Shown here piece by piece: positions 56,073 to 64,000 of a DNA stretch of 64,000 nucleotides. The notes beneath the pieces were generated by a model. The model saw only the letters and a list, made by a program, of their open reading frames with translations, made no database searches and was not told the DNA's origin. Position 1 is the first letter of the stretch. Every line of letters starts with the position of its first letter. The DNA comes from Massospora cicadina (lineage: Eukaryota; Entomophthoromycota; Entomophthoromycetes; Entomophthorales; Entomophthoraceae). A program made the position numbers and the translations under genes. Location of the stretch: positions 62,001 through 126,000 of the forward strand of contig JAKSZP010013306.1 in the NCBI GenBank assembly GCA_022478985.1, in the 5' to 3' direction.

Positions 56073-56381
56073 AAAGTTAAAGTCCAAATTTTGCGTTTAG
56101 GAGTGGATGGATGAAAGCTTATTTTAGAGTGGGGGTGGAGGGTGGGTATAAGGTTAAGGATAAAGGGGTTGAAAATCAAAGGGTTGGGGTAGAGGGTTGA
56201 TCAGTAAAGGGTGGTAAATTGTATTAGGGTTGGAAGTTTATACCTGACACCCGATGTTCCCTTGGTTTACAAGCTATTCTGAGGTAGTTAAATATACAAG
56301 ACAGTGGCGGTGTTAGGTTGAAGTGCTTGTAGGGATGGGTTGGTAAAGGGTAGCCAAGCTTAAAGGGTTATACGCCTTTAA
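56073..56381. other. No gene seen
   Basis: Purine-rich plus strand between solo LTR and repeat U; no motif recognised. Confidence 0.45.
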
Positions 56382-56414
56382 AACTATTTGAGGCAGGTCC
56401 ACCTGGGGATGAAA
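56382..56414 (-). mobile_element. Probable SINE tail fragment
   Basis: On the minus strand CCCCAGGTGGACC then TGCCTCAAATAG, resembling the 3' end of SINE-B and SINE-A. Too short and diverged for certainty; no duplication found. Confidence 0.4.
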
Positions 56415-56419
56415 CTACC

Positions 56420-58140
56420 AAAAAGCCAAGGGCTAAAGGTGGTGAAGCTCTGAACCTGTCAAGTCAATGTCAAGGTGCCCAACCCAGCGTGGCAGATGGA
56501 AAGGGGGTCTGGTGAACCCAGATCAGTTCTTTAATGTCAATGAATACATGGACAAAGTATGTGAAAATTGGAGTGGGAGTGCCAGCTGGATGAGGTTTAA
56601 AGAATCAAGTGAAAGGTTGAAGTTGATAACCTGATCTGGGAGGAGAGTTTAAGTATAGCCATCCAAATGATGCTCAGCTTCAGGGTAGTATTTTAAAAAA
56701 TGGGCGGATGGGGTAAGTTTAGGGTGAGTGAGCTTAGCTTTATGGGTAGGGGTTTGGCTTATGAGATAACCTGTCAGGGAGCTGTCAGATAAAGTTTAGA
56801 ATGGCCTGCCAGTTGGGGTTCAAGAGCACCTTAAGATAAGCCAGAATGCCAGAGACACTGCTGCTTAGATGACGTTTAGATGGGCTGGGAGGTAGGTGAA
56901 TAACAACCACCAGACACAAAAGTTATAAGCAACCTGGCAAAAAGCCAAGCTGTCACAGCCCCAGCGCCCATGGTTTTGAGCGTGATGAGATGTAAGGTCA
57001 GGATGACAGGTTTGGATCCCTCCATAGGAGAAATTGGAATAGAGTTGTCAGTGAGAGTACAGATCCTCACTTGAGCAGGGATAACTTTACCCATATAATG
57101 CTGAGATCTTGGTGGCAGATTGCTTTAGCGCTTGTAGAAAAGTTTGGGAAGTTTTTAACATGGTAAGTCTAGTTGACAGTAGAAGGCAAAAAAGCCAACA
57201 ACATGGCCGCGATGGCCCAGTTGGTGGGCAACCTGTAATTCCACATGGATCAGGTATCACAGGATACTGGTAAAGAGAGATTTAAACTAAAAAATGTGTT
57301 TGAAAACAGGGGATGTTTATTGAATTTTTGTTAAGAAAATTGCCCATCAATCCTCCCCATGTGGGAAGATTGCTTAAATGTTCGGTCAATTTTGGGAATA
57401 GCTTTGGGATATGTAGGATTGGGGGCCCTTGAGTTTATGACCTAAACTAGCAGAACTCAAGTGGGGGGAACTTGTTCAATTAGAACTGACTCCAAAAGTG
57501 TCAGCAGCGGGCCAAGTCATCATCAGTTTGTCCTTGGGTGCTTAAATCATGGTTTTGCTGTGATTATGCAGATTCAAGTGGTGACATCTCACTTGATGGA
57601 TAACAGGAGCCTCCCAGGTCCATCTCATGTAGAAATGGTTCCAAGTGGTCAGGAACAGGTTCAGGATGCCCAACCCACCCGCACCTAATTGCTCTGGCAC
57701 CCGTTCAGCCTTGCAGAGTTTGGCGGATTGAGGTTTCAACGCTGAAAGGGAAGGGCTATGGTTATTAACTGATTTTGCTGAATTCAAATGTCAGCCTTGA
57801 GAAGGGACTTACTACTTACATCCTGTGATGATCCATATTTGCCAAGTCCTCAATGCAGAGTTTTTCATTTGATATAGCAATTATAAATTTATTAACACAG
57901 GGATGGGTGGCGGAACTTTCAGAAGGTAGGCCATAAACCACCGCTCGTCCACCACATGGGTGAGGTCACCTTGGAAGATGAGGGGAGCGGTCAACCTCCT
58001 TGAATGTTTTTTAGAAGGGAAAGCCACATGATCCAAGTGCAAGGGCACTGTTGAAGTTTTGGCCTACTTCAGATGGTCTGGTTCTTCTAATGAGATAAGT
58101 CAGAGTTATGAAAGCCTATTGTATGGAGTCAATAGACCAG
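56420..58140 (-). repeat. Unknown coding repeat U, copy 2
   Basis: Minus-strand counterpart of 28,550-30,050. Conserved pieces: PLHLDHVAFPSKK and APLIFQGDLTHVVDERW near 58,055-57,930; PEQLGAGGLGILNLF near 57,700-57,655; and a stretch with SPMEGSKPVILTLHL, then MGAGAVTAWLFARLL, at 57,094-56,876, similar to 28,879-28,682. Shared residues between the copies at protein level, despite stops, indicate a once-coding mobile element. Family unknown. Confidence 0.55.
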
Positions 58141-58894
58141 ACGTTGATAGTGATTAAGATAACAAATCCTTATTGATAACATTAAAGGCTTTACTCTCCT
58201 GTTGTTTACTTGTAAAAAGCTCTCTGCATGATCTTCTTGATTACAACTAATTTCTCAACTTAATACAACTGAAAAGTATCAAATACAACAAGTTTATATA
58301 GTAAGCTAACAAATGATAATTGTACTATAAGATTAAATTTGATTTATCTAAAATAAAAAAAATTATAGGGTTTAATGTTTCCCACTCCTTTACCTATGCC
58401 ACCTTGCCTCACATCACCACTTAACCATTGGATCACAATGAAGAACTTCAGAGGGTCTACAAACTATTATTGTCCCGCTGTAATCCAGCTCAGCCTCATG
58501 GACAGTATCTCACTGACACAATTATATCTAAACAGCGTTTCCTCTGGCCTATCTGAAAATAGCTAAACTGTCAACCCTCTCAAATAATGGTAGCACATAC
58601 CAAGGCAGTTCATGCCACTAATTAGTAACTAAATTAGTTGTAAACTCATTCATCATTAAAAACTAAATTACATAGACCAACAAAGCCCTCAATCTCAGAT
58701 CATTAAGACAACTATTATTAAGTCTGACTTATCCAAAAAGCCCTCAAGCCCAATTCATCAAGATGAATTTTATTAAATGGAACTGCTAGGCCGCAAATCC
58801 CAAGTTTTGAATGTAATTAGGATATTTTCAGATTTTAATCACCGATGATTTAGGTCCAATCAACCACTCAACAGGTGATCCCCTGGAAATACAT
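58141..58894. other. AT-rich stretch, no gene seen
   Basis: Spacer between repeat U and the LTR of G4. The 63-codon ORF at 58,375 has no supporting motif. Confidence 0.5.
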
Positions 58895-59442
58895 TGTTAT
58901 AATTTTGGGCGGTATTGTTGGGATCTGCCATAAGGGTCACACAGGTCAAACCCACTGAACAACAGACAGACAATTTGGAGATCGTCAGTCCTCCAAACAC
59001 ACTGTAATCTATAATAAAATATGAGCACTTGCCCCAACAACACTTTTATTTATTTTAATAAATACAGCTATCTGCTGTTCCGCTCTCTCTCAACTTATTA
59101 ACCACCTTTTCCTTTCAATCGCCCATCTCACTTATATATCAGTGACTTTGAATGATACCATTCTCATAGCTTAGACTATTCTTTTACACTGATTCTCAAT
59201 GGTTTCAGCTGGTATTCTTCAATTTTCTATTGCCCTAATTCAAGGCGATCTAAATTATATTTTTCAAAAGTTTAAATCACCTTGTCACCCTATTTGCAGG
59301 CAATCCAATAATAATTGTTATATCCCAATATCGCCTCATCACAAGGCACTCAAATACTCATAGATATCATCCTAGTCAGCATTTTTACTATTCCGCCATA
59401 GTTCTTCAGGGCTTATCATCCAGTCATATCAGAAGCTTGACA
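58895..59442 (-). repeat. 3' LTR of G4
   Basis: 548 bp. On the plus strand it begins TGTTATAATTTTGGGCGG and ends CAGAAGCTTGACA. Adjacent internal sequence TTATCCCCCTTTGACTG is the polypurine tract complement. Confidence 0.88.
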
Positions 59443-59467
59443 TTATCCCCCTTTGACTGAATGATAG
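59412..59467 (-). promoter_or_regulatory. Polypurine tract and inverted repeat of G4
   Basis: CTTATCATCCAGTCA (59,412-59,426) in the LTR and TGACTGAATGATAGG (59,454-59,468) in the internal region are reverse complements with two mismatches, enclosing the LTR edge and polypurine tract. Confidence 0.7.
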
Positions 59468-59499
59468 GTCTCCTATTTTTTATACAATTGGAGGAACTT

Positions 59500-61150
59500 T
59501 GCATTTACGCAATTAATGCTTCAACCACTTGCTGGGTCTTTGATGGTGTATGCATTGATGCCAGTTTTCTCAATTAGTTTGAACAGACCATCCCAGATGT
59601 TGGCCAGCTTGTGTTTCCACCCAAACTCATGCTGGTCGTGGAACAAAACCATCTCACCTTCCTGGAGCTGAGCAAACCCAATACACCATATCTGATCAGT
59701 GGCCTGATTCTTATTCTTCTTGCCCAAGCTGACTGAGTATACTTCCATTTGCAACTTGATCAATGTGTCAGCTAATTAGTCAAGTAGTGATGGGGATCCA
59801 TTCCACCGGTATCTTCTATGCATGAATAAAGCAATGTCAGAATAGCGGGGTGTCATCCATATAGTAATTGGAAGGGACTCTTCCCTGTGGTGGAATGATA
59901 GCTGATATTGTAAGCAAAGATGGCGGTAGACAGGAGGGAACTCCAATCAGAGTGTCTATAAGTTACCAGCTTCCAAAGGATGTTCACCAGGGTTCCATTA
60001 ACCATTTGCCCATTCCGTTAGACTTGGGATGATATGGGGTCATCAGAACCCAGCAGATGCCCATGAGCTCATTCAACTTGGGAAGGATGTGTGAGGTGAA
60101 GTTGAATCCATTATCAGTCATAATGAAAAGAGGGAAGTCATGTCGCTGGATAATACATTCCTTTACAAACTTGGCTACTGTGACTGCCCACAAATCCTGT
60201 ATTGGCCGCGCTTCAATCCACCTGGTCAAGTGGTTGATAGCCACCAGTATGTACTTACACCAGTTAGCTCCCGTTGGCAGAGAGCCAATGATGTCCAGGG
60301 AAACCGTATGCCAAGCAAAATGTGGTTTCAACAACCGGTACAGGGTCTTCTGGTGGAGCGGTTTTCCACTTGGCACTGGTGGCAGCAGAAAATAGTTTTG
60401 AGCATGTCAAAGTTCATGATTTTCCAGTAATACTGAGAGCGCAACAGTTATATGGTTTTACACACACCACCATGTCTGACTGCCTTATGTGCACTCATAA
60501 TAATACCTGGCCATTCTGAGGGTTATGGAAAGTTCAACGTAGAATCACTAATCTGCTTGTACAATTCCCCATTCCATTGGAAGGTATTCATTTGCATCTC
60601 ATTTAACGCTTTTACTACTTGGGGCAGTTCGTCATCCTATTTTCCACTGAGAATCTTATTGTACATAATGTCACTGAGATCCGCCATCATGGCAATGGTT
60701 GGAAATATAGATAAACAGTTGGCGTTCTGATGCTTTGCTCCCAGCTGATGGAGGATCTCGAAGTCACAAACCTGCAATTTGAGGGCCTATTGTGATAGAC
60801 GCCCTTCAGGCTCCTTGAGATTCTGCAACCAATTTAATGACGCGTTATCCGTTACAACTTAAAATCTCACCCCATGCAAGTAGACCCTAAAATTGTTTAT
60901 ACATAAATTACTGCTAAGCACTCCCACTTGGTCATGGTATAATTATGCTCATGGCAGTTCAGGCTTTAACTGCAGTATGCAATGGGATGCTCCTTCCTTG
61001 TAATCTTTCTGAGAAAGTACCACCCCCACAGCAGAAAGGGACGCATCCATCTGAATGATAAACTACTTATTATAGTTTGGATAGCGTAGCTCTGGCACAC
61101 TGATCAGCGCTGTCCAAAGTAAGTCGAAGGCATATTGATGTCATTCCATC
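59500..61150 (-). pseudogene. G4 RNase H and integrase pseudogene
   Basis: Right to left: RNase H near 61,070-60,780, integrase HHCC region near 60,550-60,370, then a 130-codon stretch 60,376-59,984 with SLDIIGSLPTGANW (first catalytic Asp), IMTDNGFNFTSH (second Asp) and YHPKSNGMGKW, where the third acidic residue is lost. A GPF-like end module lies at 59,763-59,521 (DQHEFGWKHKLANIWDGLF). Non-functional. Confidence 0.85.
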
Positions 61151-61199
61151 TATTCAAACATGGAATCCTTTTTTAACAACTCAAAGAGCGCCCCCCAAT

Positions 61200-61993
61200 G
61201 CAGCTGAAGTTGGGGATGAAGCACTGGTAGTAGCTGACCATTCCCAAAAATACCTGTATGTTATGTTGACTATTTGGTGTAGTCATCTTTCAGATGGCCT
61301 CCACCTTGCCAGCTGTGGCTTCAGCCCCCTGGAGTCTACCACAAAACCCAGGTAATCCAACTGGTCTTTAAAGAAGTTACATTTTTAAGGCTTTATTTTG
61401 ATGTTCACCTCAGCGAGCTGGCAGAATACTGCTTCTAGATAATCAAGGTGCTCAGAAAAGATTTGAGAGAAAACATTGATATTGTCAAGGTATATGAGGA
61501 CACACAACAGCTTTAGGTCACCAAGGATAGTGTCCATGGTTCCTTGAAACATGGCCAGGGCATTACACAGCCCTTGGGGCATATGGGTCGGTTGGAAAAA
61601 GCCTTTGGATGTGATTGTGGCACATTTCTCCTGTTCTGCCACGGGCAACTCAATTTGCCAGTAACCCAATATCAAGTCCATCACTGAGAATCAACAAGCT
61701 CTCCCTAACTAATCCAAAGCATCGTCAATCCACAGCAAGGGGTATGAGTCCTTTTTTGTAATACTATTGAGCTTCCAGTAGTCTATTACTATGTTGTTGG
61801 TGCCATCCTTCTTTTTTACAATCAGAACGGGCAAAGCACACAGACTCTTGGATGGTTCAAGCATCACTTGCTCCAGCAACTTATCAATATTATTGGCAAC
61901 AACATTTTCCGCTGCCCTCAATTGGTGGATTGGTGGGGCCTTATGAGGAGATGATCTCCTGTGTTCAATTGATGGACCACCCCTCAAGCACAC
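61200..61993 (-). pseudogene. G4 reverse transcriptase pseudogene
   Basis: Two open stretches: 61,993-61,709 ([38 protein letters not shown]) and 61,684-61,385 (MDLILGYWQIELPVAEQEK, THMPQGLCNALAMFQ). The catalytic block is IYLDNINVF near 61,500-61,475, so the second Asp is Asn. The thumb continues as VFCQLAEVNIKIKP. The two stretches are separated by a short frame break near 61,700. Confidence 0.88.
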
Positions 61994-62679
61994 CCTAAAT
62001 CATGATCATTGATGGCAAAAATCTCCTTATACTTCTGAATTAAAGCTATTGCTTGGTATTTTTGTTCTTTCAATAGCCCTAGTAAAATTCCCCCGCAGTA
62101 CCACTGTCATTATGCCAGGCTGTGACTTGACGGTTAGACCAAATTCATCCAATGAACTGAACTTGTGAACATGAAAAGCCTCCTCAATTGGGACAAGTGT
62201 AAATATGCCTCTTACTTGGTGTCAGAGGGTTTGCATTGGTTCACTCTGGTATTTACTAACAAAACCTTGATCTCTCCATGCCCTGGGAATATAATCCCTG
62301 GAGCCACATGAGGCTCAAGCCACGTTTGCTGGTAGGGCCCAATGACCTCCCCATAAAGTCTGGCTGGCACTTTCACCTCTAACTCGGTGTTCACTAGGAC
62401 TTAGTGTCAGAAAAAATAGATATAGGCCCTGCAGCTTGGAGAAGTAGCCCTTGATATTATTATGTCTTCTGGGGATGGGGCTGAGCCTTGCTTTTTAGTC
62501 AATGATAGCAGACTGGAATCACTGTGCCACTATATGCAAGATTGATATGGCCCATGTGCACCGGAACCTTCAGCACTCTTCTAGAGGTAAAATAATTTGG
62601 GATTAACCGCCCCAAAATTGTGAAGGTCTCCTTTGTCATATCAACAACAGCCTCAAATTGTCTCAAGAAAGCAGTTCCA

Positions 62680-62902
62680 ATTAGCAGGTCTTAATTATTT
62701 TTTGGTGCACTATCACCGGAGCAACAATGACAATTGACCAAAACTGCAAAGGTAGCGCACTGTACGCTCCCTCAGAGATGGTACTATCCGCTCCAGCAGC
62801 TCCATACACCATTTGATGGTCCACATCAGATTTTAACGTCAACTTCGCCATCAACTTAGTAAAAACTATGTTTACTGGAGCACCTGTGTCTATATAGCGC
62901 AA
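62680..62902 (-). pseudogene. G4 protease fragment with intact DTG
   Basis: An open stretch with RYIDTGAPVNIVFTKL, YGAAGADSTISEGAYSALPL and further residues typical of this family. The catalytic Asp-Thr-Gly is preserved, unlike the protease regions of the other gypsy elements here. It is separated from RT by about 700 bp of spacer containing EVKVPARLYGEVIGPYQQ at 62,385-62,332. Confidence 0.82.
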
Positions 62903-62979
62903 ACTCTATTTTTTCTATAAAAAATCACAGTAGGTACACTCATAATAAGAAGAATATTGACTGTTTGTTATGTGGACAT

Positions 62980-64000
62980 TTACGGGATCTCTTTTCCCAA
63001 AAAACTCATAATCCCCTCAATGACCTTGGGGTATTCTTTAACAATGGCGTTGACTGGAAGGATGACGTTTACTCCTTTCAGAGTTGGCGCATCTGCGGTG
63101 GGATCCAGCTTGTCTGAGGAAGATTGATCAAACATTTGGCAGGCATACAGCTTTGGTTGCTCCTGAGGTTCTTTATCCACCACGGCCTTTGCTTGCGCTC
63201 ATGTCAGTATGTTCACTCCTCCTATGGTTACTGGTATTTAATCCCATCATCATATTGAGGGACTTCTGCGGGATATACTACTATTGATTCAGGGATGTTT
63301 GGGGTTGGGATAGCGGAGGAAAAGAGGCCCATCTCTACTCCGCTCCATCTTTTCCCTGATAATATTGATCCTGTTGCATGTAGTGAACACGACGGTTAGG
63401 GTAACTCCATGTCAGGTGGCCAGGGCAACCAAATTCTTAGCATGTAACCCCATACAAGCCGCGCCCTTGATTCTCATAAGAGGGTCCAGGCCATTAACTG
63501 GCTTGACGTTCAGCATAATCTGGGCCATGTCAGTAGGACAACTGCTGTCACTCGGCATAACTAGGTCTGGGTCAATAGTTGGGCTGCTGACAATTTTTGT
63601 GAACGGGGTTGGGGTGTAAGTCAAATGGTTGGGAGTAATTTAGTCGAGGCTGAGGCGCATAATATTAGTAAGGCTGGGGGTTGCTAGGTGGAATGGAGCA
63701 GGACGATAATATTCCCCCAAATAAGAAGGGCCAGTGGCAACAGAGGTATGTTTCTGCTCTTTATTGTGTAGAGGAAAGTTAGTGGATATAAAGTGTAAGA
63801 ACTGTACAATTTTGAGCAAAGGAACATCATCATCCAAAATCGGAGAAATGACGTTGTGAAGCTCATGGTATGGCTTTACCATGGATGTCATTGCAATGCA
63901 CATGTCAGCTTCCGCTAAATAGCCTACCCCAATCAGCACGTTTGCTTCCATTTAAATTGGTCAGCGAACTCTGTGAGGGTCTCATTAAGCAGAACCTAAT
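62980..64000 (-). pseudogene. G4 gag pseudogene, partial
   Basis: From the right edge: MEANVLIGVGYLAEADMCIA and MVKPYHELHNVISPIL at 63,951-63,640 are the capsid end. A degraded knuckle region follows near 63,460-63,420, then the spacer block GVNVILPVNAIVKEYPKV near 63,075-63,025. The amino-terminal part lies outside the window. Confidence 0.8.

Larger units (their letters stand above)
58895..64000 (-). mobile_element. Ty3/gypsy LTR retrotransposon G4, runs off the window
   Basis: Minus-strand gypsy element with its 3' LTR at the left (58,895-59,442). Pol and gag follow to the right edge; the 5' LTR and primer-binding site are outside. Relatively well preserved in parts: protease DTG intact, RT and integrase in stretches of 94-130 codons. 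It is related to G1 and G3 over the whole length. Still interrupted by stops. Confidence 0.93.

Overview
This is a eukaryotic window built almost entirely of transposable elements at different stages of decay, with one clear host gene. That gene (52,134-54,215) has five exons and four very small introns (30-37 nt). It encodes a MscS-type mechanosensitive channel with a cytosolic EF-hand, the architecture known from fungal and other eukaryotic MscS proteins. Ty3/gypsy elements, a LINE with a C-terminal CCHC finger, tRNA-derived SINEs and a Helitron-type Pif1 helicase relic surround it. Together these suggest a large, repeat-inflated, probably CpG-methylated genome, most likely a fungus. I cannot name the species from sequence alone; an early-diverging lineage is only a guess.

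Layout. 1-3.1 kb: 5'-truncated LINE (minus), running off the left edge. 3.9-4.2 kb: SINE-A copy 1 with perfect target-site duplications (TSDs). 4.9-28.3 kb: a nested pile. The outer repeat R (4,883-5,317 rejoining 24,361-24,740, with a second copy at 27,564-28,345) looks like the LTR pair of an unrecognised element. R was split by a minus-strand gypsy element (5,318-24,360), whose left LTR was in turn split by a plus-strand gypsy element, G1 (5,664-11,766). The same minus-strand unit contains a second internal region and a different LTR at 16,939-17,429, best explained by a nested gypsy that later recombined with its host. 28.5-30.9 kb: unknown repeats U and S. 32,252-37,496: a LINE that appears full length, with 14-bp TSDs. 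37.5-48.9 kb: an AT-rich, degraded stretch whose right part is a Helitron/Pif1 helicase, split by gypsy element G3 (40,215-46,883) and by SINE-A copy 2. 49.1-56.1 kb: a CpG-retaining domain with the MscS gene, two CpG-rich SINE-A copies, three small tandem duplications and a solo LTR. 56.4-58.1 kb: second copy of U. 58,895-64,000: minus-strand gypsy G4, running off the right edge.

Main points. (1) One SINE family has kept its CpGs next to the gene and lost them to TpG/CpA elsewhere, so the 49-56 kb domain looks protected from methylation-driven decay. (2) The LINE and two unrelated tRNA-derived SINE families end in the same roughly 25-nt 3' tail. (3) Several insertions of only 18-49 bp carry 14-18 bp TSDs, i.e. 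extremely 5'-truncated retroposition events; one added 11 codons in frame inside a reverse transcriptase. (4) All four gypsy elements with a visible 3' end carry an inverted repeat flanking the polypurine tract and the start of the 3' LTR. (5) The MscS gene has 30-37 nt introns and two single-base gaps at short homopolymers. No autonomous element in the window has intact ORFs; all gag/pol and LINE coding regions are broken.
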